Shown here: positions 43,087 through 51,552 of the stretch, one piece after another
Layout: each line of letters begins with the position of its first letter
How positions within the stretch are numbered: position 1 is the first letter of the stretch
Source: KBS50 sp042434095
GTDB taxonomy: Bacteria; Actinomycetota; Actinomycetes; Mycobacteriales; Micromonosporaceae
NCBI RefSeq assembly: GCF_042434095.1
Contig: NZ_JBHLUE010000020.1
Coordinates: 1-64,000 of the forward strand
DNA length: 64,000 nucleotides
Reading direction: 5' to 3'
The notes under the pieces: generated by a model
Seen by the model: only the letters and a program-made list of their open reading frames with translations
Database searches by the model: none
What the model was told of the DNA's origin: nothing
Made by a program: the position numbers and the translations under genes

Positions 43087-43416
43087 GTGGACCTGGACGA
43101 ATACCAGCGCGGCGCGCTGCGCACCGCCGCCCCCCGTGACAAGCGGAACGAGCTGCTCCACCTGGTGCTCGGTCTGGTCGGCGAGTCGGGAGAGGTCGCC
43201 GAGAAGTTCAAGAAGTGGGTCCGCGATCTGGACAGTGACGAGTCGCGGATCGACCGGGCCGACATCGCCAAGGAACTCGGCGACGTCCTCTGGTACCTGG
43301 CGGTGCTCGCCGACCACCTCGACCTGTCGCTGGACGACATCGCCACGGGCAACCTGGCCAAGCTGGCCAGTCGCCAGCGCCGCGGCGTGCTGGGCGGCAG
43401 CGGCGACGACCGCTGA
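43087..43416 (+). CDS. MazG-like nucleotide pyrophosphohydrolase
   Basis: 109 residues. All-alpha NTP pyrophosphohydrolase core: LGLVGESGEVAEKFKKW and KELGDVLWYLAVLADHL carry the ExxE and ExxxD metal-binding motifs. The short length matches single-domain house-cleaning enzymes that hydrolyse non-canonical or stress-related nucleotides. GTG at 43087 gives DLDEYQ as the start; no ribosome site is seen, consistent with leaderless translation. Confidence 0.88.
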   Translation: MDLDEYQRGALRTAAPRDKRNELLHLVLGLVGESGEVAEKFKKWVRDLDSDESRIDRADIAKELGDVLWYLAVLADHLDLSLDDIATGNLAKLASRQRRGVLGGSGDDR

Positions 43417-44376
43417 TCAGGCCAGTCCGCGCAGCGGGCCGGCGAGGTCGGAGGCGAAGAAGTCGAGGAAGCCGTCCGGGTCCGGGCCGGCGTTCTGCAG
43501 CACGATGTGGTCGAAGCCGGCGTCGAGGTACGTCTTCACCTTCGCCACGAACGGCTCCGGGTCGGGGCCCACCGCGAACTGCTGCCGGATGTCCTCCTCG
43601 GTGACCGTCGCGCTGGCGGCCTCGAAGTTGACCGGGTTGGGCAGCTCGCTCATCACCTTCCAACCGGTCACGGCCCACCGGCTGGTCTTCAGCGCCGCCT
43701 GGACCGCCTGCTTCTCGTCGGTCGCCCAGGCCATCGGCGCCTCGGCGTAGCGCGGTCCGGCGCCGCCGAACCGCCGGTACGCCTCGACCAGCTCGGCCTT
43801 GGGCTCGGTGGCGAACAGCCCGGTGCCCAGTTCGGCCGCGATCCGCGCCGAGGCGTCGCCGCTGGCCGCGACGGCGATCACCGGCAACTGCTCGGGCAGG
43901 TCGAACACTCTCGCGTCCTCCAGCCGCAGGTGCCGGCCCTCGTACGACTGGTACCCGCCGGACCAGAGCCGGCGAATGATCTCCAGCGCTTCCCGCAGCC
44001 GCTCGTGGCGGCCGCGTACGCTGGGGAAGCCCTGCCCGACCACGTGCTCGTTGAGGCGTTCGCCGGCCCCGATGCCGAGGGTGAACCGGCCGTCCGAGAC
44101 CAGCGCCAGGGTGGCCGCCGCCTGCGCGATGATCGCCGGGTGGTACCGCACCGTCGGGCAGGTCACGCCGGTGGCCAGGCCGATCCGGCTGGTCTTCGCG
44201 GCGATGGCGCCCAGCACCGTCCAGGCGAACGGCGAGTGACCCTGTACGTCGAGCCAGGGGTGGTAGTGGTCGCTGATCTCCACGAAGTCGAAGCCCACCT
44301 CCTCGGCGCGGACGGCCTGGCGGATGAGGTCGGCCGGGCCGAACCCCTCGGCCGCGAGCTTGTACCCGAGCTGCAT
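43417..44376 (-). CDS. LLM-class F420-dependent oxidoreductase
   Basis: 319 residues. TIM-barrel luciferase-like protein of the F420-dependent glucose-6-phosphate dehydrogenase-related group (TIGR03557 type): EISDHYHPWLDVQGHSPFAW, TGVTCPTVRYHPAIIAQAAATL, LGIGAGERLNEHVVG, TLGKPC-like region absent. The cofactor F420 is made by actinomycetes. Substrate not readable. ATG at 44376; the frame continues upstream without a site, so this start fits the family start MQLGYKL. Confidence 0.88.
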   Translation of the reverse strand: MQLGYKLAAEGFGPADLIRQAVRAEEVGFDFVEISDHYHPWLDVQGHSPFAWTVLGAIAAKTSRIGLATGVTCPTVRYHPAIIAQAAATLALVSDGRFTLGIGAGERLNEHVVGQGFPSVRGRHERLREALEIIRRLWSGGYQSYEGRHLRLEDARVFDLPEQLPVIAVAASGDASARIAAELGTGLFATEPKAELVEAYRRFGGAGPRYAEAPMAWATDEKQAVQAALKTSRWAVTGWKVMSELPNPVNFEAASATVTEEDIRQQFAVGPDPEPFVAKVKTYLDAGFDHIVLQNAGPDPDGFLDFFASDLAGPLRGLA

Positions 44377-44536
44377 GGTCGTTCCGTCCCGTCGTCGGCT
44401 GCATCGATGCCGGGACCCTTCCCGCGCCCGGTGACAACAAACGCACCCGGGCGACCCGGCCCGGACGCCGAAACCGGCACGGCGCCGCCGGGATCGCCCG
44501 CTCGGCACCCACGCCGCGGCTGGCGGGCCGACGGGC

Positions 44537-44824
44537 TCACCGGAGCGGCAGCGCCAACTCCCGGTCCGGACCGGTCCCGTCGCCGGCCCGGTTGGGAATG
44601 AGCAGCAGCCGGATCGCCCCGGCCGGCTGCCGGCCCCGCTGAATGGCCCAGGCCGCCAGCGCCTCGGCCGCGAGCTCCGCCCGGGTGGGGTCACCGGACG
44701 ACCCGGCCACCAGCGCCTCGGCCGCGAGCTCCGGCACCAGCGGTCCGAGATCGTCGTACCGGCGCAGCGCCTTCGGCGACAGCCGCGCCATCCGGCCGAA
44801 CTCGCCGATGCTGACCAGATCCAC
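44537..44824 (-). pseudogene. Truncated MerR-family regulator
   Basis: Opens with MDLVSIGEFGRMARLSPKAL, the canonical MerR-type helix-turn-helix (GTG at 44824, GAGGAG 7 bases upstream). After RRYDDLGPLVPE the rest of the DNA-binding domain (wing, GYRYY block), dimer helix and effector domain are missing. Instead the frame runs 95 residues through ELAAEALVAGSS and ELAAEALAAW, produced by a 24-bp direct repeat (44656-44679, 44710-44733), and a tail LLLIPNRAGDGTGPD. A deletion remnant that could still yield a short HTH peptide. Confidence 0.65.
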
Positions 44825-44906
44825 GGCCGGCTCCTCGCTCCGGGCGGGACCGCCCGGTCCCGACCAGCCTGCGGCCTCCCCGGCCGGGAAGGTCAAGGGG
44901 TGGGCC

Positions 44907-45833
44907 TCACCCCTTGCGGCCGCCGGTGGCGATGCCCTCCACGAAGTGCCTCTGGGCCAGGAAGAACAGGATGATCATCGGTACGGTGGCGATCACGCTG
45001 CCGGCGAGGACGACCTCCCACTGCTGGTGGTCGCCGCCGTACCCGAACCGGTCGAGGATCACCTTGAGCCCGCGCGGAAGCGTGTAGAGGTGTTCGTTGC
45101 GCAGGTAGATCAGCGGCTTCATCAGGTCGGTCCAGCTGGCCTTGAACTCGAAGATGAAGGTGACCAGCAGCGCGGGCCGGATCAGCGGGAACGCCATCCG
45201 CCAGAACAGCTTCGGGTAGCTGGCGCCGTCCACGAGGGCCGCCTCGAAGTACTCCCGGGGCAGCGACAGCAGGAACTGCCGGAGCAGGAAGATGTAGAAC
45301 GCCGAGCCGAACAGGTTGCCGGCCCACAGCGGCACCTGGGTGTCGACCAGGCCGAGCTTCGACCAGATCAGGTACGTGGGGATCATGGTGACCGCGAACG
45401 GCAGCATCATGGTGGCCAGCACCAGCCCGAACAGGATGTTCCGGCCGGGGAACCGGAAGTAGGCGAAGCCGAACGCCACCCAGGCGCTGGACAGCGTCAC
45501 CGCGGTGGCCGCCGCCACCGCGACCACGAGGCTGTTGCCCAGCCAGGTGAGCAGCGGCGCGGCCTGCCAGACCGTCTGGTAGTTCTCCGGGGCGAACGGC
45601 ACCGGCAGCAGGCTGGTGCCGAAGACGTACGCCCGGGGCCGCAGGGACGCCGAGACCAGCCAGACGAACGGCACCAGGAAGACCACCGACGCGGCCACCA
45701 GCGCCACCACGTACGGCAACCGTCGCCACCAGGGCCGGTCGGCGCCCGCCGGCGCCGGCGCCCGTTCGGGGCGTACCGGCTGGGCCTCCCCCGCCGCGCC
45801 GACCGCCACCGCCTGCTCGACCGCCGCGCTCAT
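44907..45833 (-). CDS. Sugar ABC transporter permease (MalG type)
   Basis: 308 residues, six membrane segments. The EAA loop EAALVDGASYPKLFWRMAFPLIRP contacts the ATPase. Second permease of a CUT1 sugar importer, after the MalF-type gene and binding protein in transcription order. No ATPase gene is in the operon, as usual in actinomycetes where a shared MsiK-type ATPase serves several importers. Confidence 0.93.
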   Translation of the reverse strand: MSAAVEQAVAVGAAGEAQPVRPERAPAPAGADRPWWRRLPYVVALVAASVVFLVPFVWLVSASLRPRAYVFGTSLLPVPFAPENYQTVWQAAPLLTWLGNSLVVAVAAATAVTLSSAWVAFGFAYFRFPGRNILFGLVLATMMLPFAVTMIPTYLIWSKLGLVDTQVPLWAGNLFGSAFYIFLLRQFLLSLPREYFEAALVDGASYPKLFWRMAFPLIRPALLVTFIFEFKASWTDLMKPLIYLRNEHLYTLPRGLKVILDRFGYGGDHQQWEVVLAGSVIATVPMIILFFLAQRHFVEGIATGGRKG

Positions 45834-45873
45834 CGGCGCTCCCTTCCCGGTACGGAACCCGGCCCGCCGCCCG

Positions 45874-46851
45874 TCACTCCGCGCCCTCGTAGAAGACGAA
45901 CCGGCGGGACAACCGGACCTGGATCAGCGTGATGATGCCGATGACCACGAACAGCACCCAGGCCATCGCCGAGGCGAAGCCCATGTGCAGGAACTGGAAG
46001 GCCTCCTGGAACAGCCGGATGACGTAAAAGCTGGCCGCGTCGCTGTTGAAGGAGTCGGCGTTCTGCCGGTTGCCGAAGTACATGGTGTAGACCTCGGTGA
46101 ACATCTGCAGCGCCGCGATGGTGTTCACGACCAGGGTGAAGAACAGCGCCCCGGAGATCATCGGCAGCGTGACGTGCCAGAACCGCGCCCACGCCCCCGC
46201 GCCGTCCAGGTCGGCGGCCTCGTACAGGTCCTTCGGCACGTTCTGCAGCGCGGCGAGGTAGATGATCACGCTGGAGCCGAGGCTCCACAGGCTCATCAGC
46301 ACGATGCCGGGCATCACCCAGTGCGGGTCGGTGGTCCAGTTCGGGCCGTCGACGCCGATGAACCCGAGCGCCCGGTTGACCAGCCCGACCTGGCTGTTGA
46401 GCAGCAGCAGGAACAGCACACCGACGGCCACCGCGGGGGTCATCACCGGCAGGTAGAAGACGGTACGGAAGAAGCCCTGCAGCCGGCCCACCCGCTTGAG
46501 CAGCAGGGCGAGGCCCAGCGAGATCGCCATGGCCAGCGGCACGTGCAGCAGGGTGTAGTAAATGGTGTTGGTGAGGCTGCGCAGCACCGCCGGGTCGGAG
46601 GCCAGCCGGCGGTAGTTGTCCAGCCCGGTGTACCGCGGCGCGTTGATCACGTCGTAGTCGGTGAAGCTCAGCCACAGGCTGGCCAGCATGGGACCGGCAT
46701 AGAAGATCAGGAAGCCGATGATCCAGGGCGCCAGGAACACGAGCGCCCAGCGCGCCTCCCGGCGCGCCGTCGGCGTCATCCGACGCCGACGGCGCGGCAC
46801 GGTGGCGCCGCCGGCCGCCGGGGCGGCGCTGGTGGCGGTGGCGGTGGCCAT
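45874..46851 (-). CDS. Sugar ABC transporter permease (MalF type)
   Basis: 325 residues, six membrane segments after a polar, Arg-rich start. EAA loop YEAADLDGAGAWARFWHVTLP. Forms the channel with the MalG-type partner encoded 40 bases downstream. The binding-protein gene ends 5 bases upstream. Confidence 0.93.
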   Translation of the reverse strand: MATATATSAAPAAGGATVPRRRRRMTPTARREARWALVFLAPWIIGFLIFYAGPMLASLWLSFTDYDVINAPRYTGLDNYRRLASDPAVLRSLTNTIYYTLLHVPLAMAISLGLALLLKRVGRLQGFFRTVFYLPVMTPAVAVGVLFLLLLNSQVGLVNRALGFIGVDGPNWTTDPHWVMPGIVLMSLWSLGSSVIIYLAALQNVPKDLYEAADLDGAGAWARFWHVTLPMISGALFFTLVVNTIAALQMFTEVYTMYFGNRQNADSFNSDAASFYVIRLFQEAFQFLHMGFASAMAWVLFVVIGIITLIQVRLSRRFVFYEGAE

Positions 46852-46856
46852 CGCGG

Positions 46857-48212
46857 CTACTTCGCCGCCCGGCTCAGCGCCGCGGTGGCTTCCTGCTGGG
46901 CCCGGTTGAGCGAGGCGGCCGGCTGGGCCTGCCCGGACAGCACCCGGTTCACCGCGTCGGTCCAGGCCTTGTCGAACTCGGCGCCGGCCGGGGAGGCCGG
47001 GATCGTGAACGCGTTCTCCTGGGCGGACCGGATGGTGGCCACGGCGTCGTCGAACCGCTTGTCACCGCTGGGCTTGTACAGCTCGTCGAAGATGCGCTTG
47101 TCGGCGTTGACGTTGGCCGTGTACAGGCCGGTGAAGGGCAGGTTCTTGGCCTGCCGGGCGGCCACCCGGGCCTTCGCGGCGGCCAGCCAGGTGTCGGTGG
47201 CCGTCATGGTCTTGGCAAAGGCGCAGGCGGCGTCGGCGTTCTTCGCGCCCTTCGGGATGGCCCACGCCTGGCCGTTGGCCATGGTCAGCGGCTTGCCCTG
47301 GCGGTCGACGAACGGCTTGACCGCGAACTGGGCCTTCGGGGTGTTCTGGGCGATCTGGTTGAGGAACCAGTCCTCCATCGGCCAGATGCCGACCTGGTCC
47401 AGCGCCAGCGGGTTCTTGGCGCCGAACAAGTCGAAGGTGTCCCGGAAGCCCTTGAACGCGCCCCAGCCGCCCTGCGCCTGGATCAGCGAGGCGCCGTACT
47501 GCACCGCCTCGACCACCTTCGGGTCGGTGAGGTTCGGCGTCTTGCCGTCCGCGGACAGCATCTCGGCGCCGTTGGCCTTCACCCACATGGGCAGGAACTC
47601 GGGGATCTTCGGGTCGACGCCGATCCGGCTGAGCTTGGCGCCGGACTTCTTGGCCAGCTTGGTGTTGAGCTGCGCCAGCGCGTTCCAGTCGGCCAGGTTG
47701 ACCTGGTCGTCCGAGATACCGGCGGACTTGAGCGCCGTCTCGTTGAGGTAGAACACCCGGGAGATGGAGAACTCCGGGATGCCGTACACCGTTCCGTCGA
47801 TGGTGACCTGCGCCTTGGCGTCCGGCCGGTACTGGTTCATGTCGATGCCCTGCTTGCCGACGCAGTCGGTCAGCGGCTGGATCGACCCTCGCTTCGCGTA
47901 CGTCCCGATCAGCTTGCGGTCCAGGTAGACCAGGTCCGGCGGGTTGCCGCCGGCCACGGCCGAGAGGAACTGCTGCTCGTCGAAGCTACCCTCGGTGATG
48001 GTCAGCTTGACGTCGGGGTTGGCCTGCTTGAAGGTGTCGACCCGGGTCTTGGCGATCTCGTCGGAGAGACCGAAGCCCATCGTGGTCAACGCGCCCGAGC
48101 CGCTCTTGCCGCCGCCGCTGTCCCCGCCGCCACCGACCCCGCCGCACCCCGCGGCCGTACCGGCCAGGGCCACCGTCAGCGCCAAAGCCGCGTAACGCCT
48201 CGTGCCTCTCAC
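46857..48212 (-). CDS. Sugar-binding lipoprotein of ABC importer
   Basis: 451 residues. Type II signal peptide with lipobox LAGTAAGC (Cys23 acylated), a Gly/Ser-rich linker, then a family 1 extracellular solute-binding protein: FKQANPDVKLTITEG, GNPPDLVYLD, PEFSISRVFYLNETALKSAG and WPMEDW. It delivers an oligosaccharide to the permease pair. Start GTG at 48212 with GGAGG. Substrate unknown; the alpha-amylase gene 8 kb away makes maltodextrin a candidate. Confidence 0.92.
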   Translation of the reverse strand: MRGTRRYAALALTVALAGTAAGCGGVGGGGDSGGGKSGSGALTTMGFGLSDEIAKTRVDTFKQANPDVKLTITEGSFDEQQFLSAVAGGNPPDLVYLDRKLIGTYAKRGSIQPLTDCVGKQGIDMNQYRPDAKAQVTIDGTVYGIPEFSISRVFYLNETALKSAGISDDQVNLADWNALAQLNTKLAKKSGAKLSRIGVDPKIPEFLPMWVKANGAEMLSADGKTPNLTDPKVVEAVQYGASLIQAQGGWGAFKGFRDTFDLFGAKNPLALDQVGIWPMEDWFLNQIAQNTPKAQFAVKPFVDRQGKPLTMANGQAWAIPKGAKNADAACAFAKTMTATDTWLAAAKARVAARQAKNLPFTGLYTANVNADKRIFDELYKPSGDKRFDDAVATIRSAQENAFTIPASPAGAEFDKAWTDAVNRVLSGQAQPAASLNRAQQEATAALSRAAK

Positions 48213-48470
48213 CCGTTACCTCCATGTCGTGGGGACCGACTCGGGCAACTACCACTGATTGCACCCCAACAAACTCCTATCTGGAGATCTGACCCAGTCG
48301 TGACCAGGTCGTTATCCGTCGGTCCCTGGACCGGCGTCGGGTCGCCGCGGCACGCCGACCGTGGCCGGTCGGTGGCGCCGCGACGCGCCGGGGCAAGAAT
48401 GCGGTAAGGCCGGCGGGGGCATACTCGTCCGGCGCCGGCGTGCGGAACGACCGGCGAGAGGAGGTACGCC

Positions 48471-49130
48471 ATGCCCGAACGGCTGCGCGATCACGGGCTG
48501 ACCATCGCGATGCTCGGCGCGTTCGTCATATTCGCCACCCTGCAGGCCATCTTCGGCTGGCAGGTGCACAACGAGGAGTTGGTGCAGTACGGGCGGCACG
48601 CCCAGACGCTGCTGCAATACCTGGGCACCGGCCACTTCGCCGAGGCCATCTTCGAGAACTGGGAGTCGGAGTTCCTGCAGATGGGCGGGTACGTCCTGCT
48701 CACCGCCCATCTGGTGCAGCGCGGCTCGGGAGAGTCGAAGCCGCTGGACCAGACCGACCGCCCGGACGACCGGCGCTCGCACGCCGGCCCCGACGCGCCC
48801 TGGCCGGTGCGGGTCGGTGGCCTGCCGCTGGTGGTCTACCGCAACAGCCTCTCCATCGCCCTGCTGCTGATTTTCCTCGGCTCGTTCCTGGGCCACCTGT
48901 TGGGCGGCGTGGCCGACTACAACGAGCAGCAGCTGCTGGAGTCGGGGGCCGCGCCCATCAGCGCCTGGCAGTTCCTGGGCACCAGCGACTTCTGGTTCCA
49001 GTCGATGCAGAACTGGCAGAGCGAGTTCCTGGCCGTCGGCGTCCTCGTGCTGCTGAGCATCGTGCTGCGCCAGCACGGCTCGCCGGAGTCCAAGCCGGTC
49101 ACCGCGCCGCACGCCATGACCGGCAGCTGA
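48471..49130 (+). CDS. DUF6766 family membrane protein with internal duplication
   Basis: 219 residues, four membrane segments. Two halves align: FENWESEFLQMGGYVLL followed by QRGSGESKP, and MQNWQSEFLAVGVLVLL followed by RQHGSPESKP. A charged linker joins them. The family is known to me as DUF6766 in actinomycetes and proteobacteria, function unknown. ATG at 48471 with GAGAGGAGG. Confidence 0.82.
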   Translation: MPERLRDHGLTIAMLGAFVIFATLQAIFGWQVHNEELVQYGRHAQTLLQYLGTGHFAEAIFENWESEFLQMGGYVLLTAHLVQRGSGESKPLDQTDRPDDRRSHAGPDAPWPVRVGGLPLVVYRNSLSIALLLIFLGSFLGHLLGGVADYNEQQLLESGAAPISAWQFLGTSDFWFQSMQNWQSEFLAVGVLVLLSIVLRQHGSPESKPVTAPHAMTGS

Positions 49131-49148
49131 GCGCCCGGCCACCGGCAC

Positions 49149-49184
49149 GGATGGGCGGTACGGCCGAGGCCGTACCGCCCATCC
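49149..49184. terminator. Bidirectional hairpin terminator
   Basis: A perfect 16-bp stem (49149-49164 with 49169-49184) and CGAG loop lies between converging stops at 49130 and 49200. Confidence 0.92.
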
Positions 49185-49199
49185 GGGGTGTCGCCTGGG

Positions 49200-49835
49200 T
49201 CAGGACCGGATCTCGTCCCGGGCGTCCTGGGCGTGGTCGCGGACCTCGCCGGCCTGGTTGCGGCCCTCGTCCTTGACGTTGTCGACGGCCTCGCTGGCGC
49301 GGTCCTTCACCGACTGCGCCGCCTGCTGCGCGGGCTGGGACAGGTTGTCCTTGAGCTCGTGCGCCACCTCGCTCGCCTTCTCCTTGAGGGTGTCGGAGTG
49401 CTCCTGCACGCCCTCCTTGAGCCGCTGCGCGGCCTGCTGCTCCCGCTCGCTCGCCGGCAGCAGCGAGGAGACCAGCCAGCCGACGCCGAAGGCGATCAGC
49501 CCGGCCGCGAGCGGGTTGCCCTGGGCCTGCCGGCGTACCGCCTGCGGCGCCCGCTGCGCGGCGTCGCCGACCTGGGACGCGGCGTCGCCCACACTCGACG
49601 CCGCCGAGGAGGCCTTGTCCTGCAGCGTGCCGGCCGCGGAGTGACCGGTGTCGCCCACCTGGTGCGCGCTTCCCATGATCTTGTCCTTCACGTTGTACAG
49701 GGCGCCGCGCGCCCGCTGCTTACGGTCCTCGACGATCCGCTGCGGGCTCGCCTTGTAGGCCAGCGCGTCCACGTCGTTGCTCAGGCTCTGGCGGGTGGCC
49801 TCGATCTCCCGCCGGATCTGCTCCGGGTCCGTCAT
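49200..49835 (-). CDS. DUF3618 domain protein
   Basis: 211 residues. N-terminal DUF3618: MTDPEQIRREIEATRQSLSNDVDAL. Long helical Lys/Glu/Ala-rich segments with GDAASQVGDAAQ repeats, one membrane segment (GNPLAAGLIAFGVGWLVSSLLPA), then an amphipathic, coiled-coil-like tail. Start shares one base with the stop of the holin-like gene. Third gene of an envelope operon. The composition recalls stress-induced late-embryogenesis-type proteins; exact function unknown. Confidence 0.85.
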   Translation of the reverse strand: MTDPEQIRREIEATRQSLSNDVDALAYKASPQRIVEDRKQRARGALYNVKDKIMGSAHQVGDTGHSAAGTLQDKASSAASSVGDAASQVGDAAQRAPQAVRRQAQGNPLAAGLIAFGVGWLVSSLLPASEREQQAAQRLKEGVQEHSDTLKEKASEVAHELKDNLSQPAQQAAQSVKDRASEAVDNVKDEGRNQAGEVRDHAQDARDEIRS

Positions 49836-50320
49836 CAGATACCTCCTCGGTCGGGCTTGAGGGCGTCGGGAACCTGCTTCACCGTCTCGGTGGTCCGGGG
49901 CAGCCCGCGGACGTTCTTCATCTGAGTACGCGCCCGGCTGTACAGCACCGCGCCGATGACGGCCCAGATAATCGCGACGATCAGCGCGGCCCAGCCCTGG
50001 TCCATCACGTTGGACAGGCCCCACCACAGCGCGTGCGACAGGAACAGCAGGACGAGGAACCCGGCCACGCCGGCCGCGCCGAACATGCCGGCCGCCTTGC
50101 CGGCCTTGCTCCCCTCCTCGCGCAGCTCGGCCTTGGCCAGCTCGACCTCCTGGCGGACCAGCGTGGACAGGTCCCGGGTGACCTCGCCCATCAGGTCGCC
50201 GAAGGACCGGCCGTGCACGTCCGGCGGCCCGGAGTCGAAGCCGGCGCCGGCCACGTGGTCGGTCGACCCGGCGTAGCCGGCGGGCTCGGTGTAGCCGCCC
50301 GGAGCGCCCGGGGCGGTCAT
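49835..50320 (-). CDS. Phage holin family (Holin-X/DUF1469) membrane protein
   Basis: 161 residues. A flexible Gly/Pro-rich start, an amphipathic helix LMGEVTRDLSTLVRQEVELAKAEL, two membrane segments, and a basic tail. Despite the family name these actinobacterial proteins are chromosomal and not phage lysis genes. Start overlaps the upstream stop (ATGA). Confidence 0.88.
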   Translation of the reverse strand: MTAPGAPGGYTEPAGYAGSTDHVAGAGFDSGPPDVHGRSFGDLMGEVTRDLSTLVRQEVELAKAELREEGSKAGKAAGMFGAAGVAGFLVLLFLSHALWWGLSNVMDQGWAALIVAIIWAVIGAVLYSRARTQMKNVRGLPRTTETVKQVPDALKPDRGGI

Positions 50321-51393
50321 GCGCGCCGGCCCTGTGCGTCGGTGCCGTCGCCGTACCGGCCCTCGTCGGCCGGTCCGTAGCCGGTGGGCTCGGCGCCGTA
50401 CCCGGCCTGCCCGCCGGCGGGCGGGTTCTCGTAGCCGGTCGGGACGGTCGGCTCGTAGCCGGTGCCGCCCACCGTGCCGCCGGCGTCGGCGTAGCCGGCC
50501 CCGGTCTCGGGAGCGCCGGCGTAGCCCGCGGCGGTCCCCGGCGCGTAGCTGGCGCCCGCGGCGTTCGAGGAGTAGACCCCGCCGCCCGGCACCGGCTCCT
50601 CGAAGGTGGGCGTGGGCATGCCGGCCGGCCGGGCCGCCTCGGAGTAGCCCGCGCCGCCGTAGCCGGCGCCCGAACCGGCGGTGTAGCCAGCGCCCGAACC
50701 GGCGGTGTAGCCGGCGCCCGAACCGGCGGTGTAGCCGGCGCCCGAGCCGTTGTAGCCGGCGCCCGCGGCGTTGTAGCCGCCGCCCTGGCCGGCCGAGCCG
50801 GAGCCACCGTTCGAGGCGGCTGCCACGTTCTTGGTCAGCCGGCCGGCCAGCACGCCCAGCACGGCCGCGCCGGCCAGGAAGGCAAGCGGGTGCTGCCGGG
50901 CATAGCCGCGGACGTCCTCCACCAGGTGGCCCGGCTCGCGGTTCTCCAGCCAGTCGGCCACGCCGTCGATCCGGCCGCTCGCCTGGCGGACCAGCTCCGT
51001 GGCGGGACCGGCCGACTCGGACCGGTCGGTCATCGAGCGCAGCTCGGCGCCGATGCCGCGCAGGCCGGAGGCGGCCCGCTGCTGCTGCTGCCGTGCCTGG
51101 CCGTGCAGCTGGCCCTTCGCCTCGCCCAGCAGGTCCCGCGCCTGGGCCTTGGCCTCGTGCGCGACCTCGCGGCCCTCCTGCTTGGCCGTCTGCGCCACCT
51201 CGCCACCGGCCTGAGCCGCGTGCTGGCCCACCTGCTTGCCCTGCTCGGTCACCTGCTCACGGGTGGAACCGTCGACACCGGCGCCGGTGTCCACTGTGGT
51301 GTCCGCCGGGTAGCCGGGGTCCACGGGCTGGCCGTAGGTCGCCGAGGTCGGCGGGTAGCCCTGTCGGGAAACGGGGGTCGTCGGATCAGTCAT
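50317..51393 (-). CDS. Repeat-tailed helical membrane-associated protein
   Basis: 358 residues. N-terminal half is helical and charged (EQVTEQGKQVGQHAAQAGGE, QARDLLGEAKGQLHGQARQQ), then one membrane segment (HPLAFLAGAAVLGVLAGRL) and a long Gly/Ala/Tyr-rich tail with AGYTAGSG repeated (24-bp DNA units at 50661-50756). The organisation resembles the DUF3618 partner, so the two may interact. ATG at 51393 with GGAGGAA. First gene of the operon. Confidence 0.8.
   Translation of the reverse strand: MTDPTTPVSRQGYPPTSATYGQPVDPGYPADTTVDTGAGVDGSTREQVTEQGKQVGQHAAQAGGEVAQTAKQEGREVAHEAKAQARDLLGEAKGQLHGQARQQQQRAASGLRGIGAELRSMTDRSESAGPATELVRQASGRIDGVADWLENREPGHLVEDVRGYARQHPLAFLAGAAVLGVLAGRLTKNVAAASNGGSGSAGQGGGYNAAGAGYNGSGAGYTAGSGAGYTAGSGAGYTAGSGAGYGGAGYSEAARPAGMPTPTFEEPVPGGGVYSSNAAGASYAPGTAAGYAGAPETGAGYADAGGTVGGTGYEPTVPTGYENPPAGGQAGYGAEPTGYGPADEGRYGDGTDAQGRRA
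50661..50756. repeat. 24-bp coding tandem repeat
   Basis: Four units, the first three nearly identical and in frame, encode AGYTAGSG-type octapeptides in the tail of the preceding gene's product. Such arrays vary in copy number between strains. Confidence 0.85.
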
Positions 51394-51552
51394 CGAGGGT
51401 TCCTCCACTGCCGCGTCAATTTCAAAGGGGGCGAGGCACCGGTCGTGCCGCAACGTCCCTATCCCTGCCCACCGCGGCGCGGTCCATGCGTACCGGGCGT
51501 AACTAATTGAGCGACGGCAAGCAATATCCGGTGAACCGTCCCAATCGTCCGC

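Noticed and set aside
44377..44536. Gap between F420 oxidoreductase and MerR remnant as a site for more MerR sequence
   Set aside because: No frame continues the MerR family; nothing recognisable is left.
49835..50320. Prophage signal from the holin-family name
   Set aside because: The protein is the chromosomal actinobacterial holin-X type, with no other phage gene nearby.
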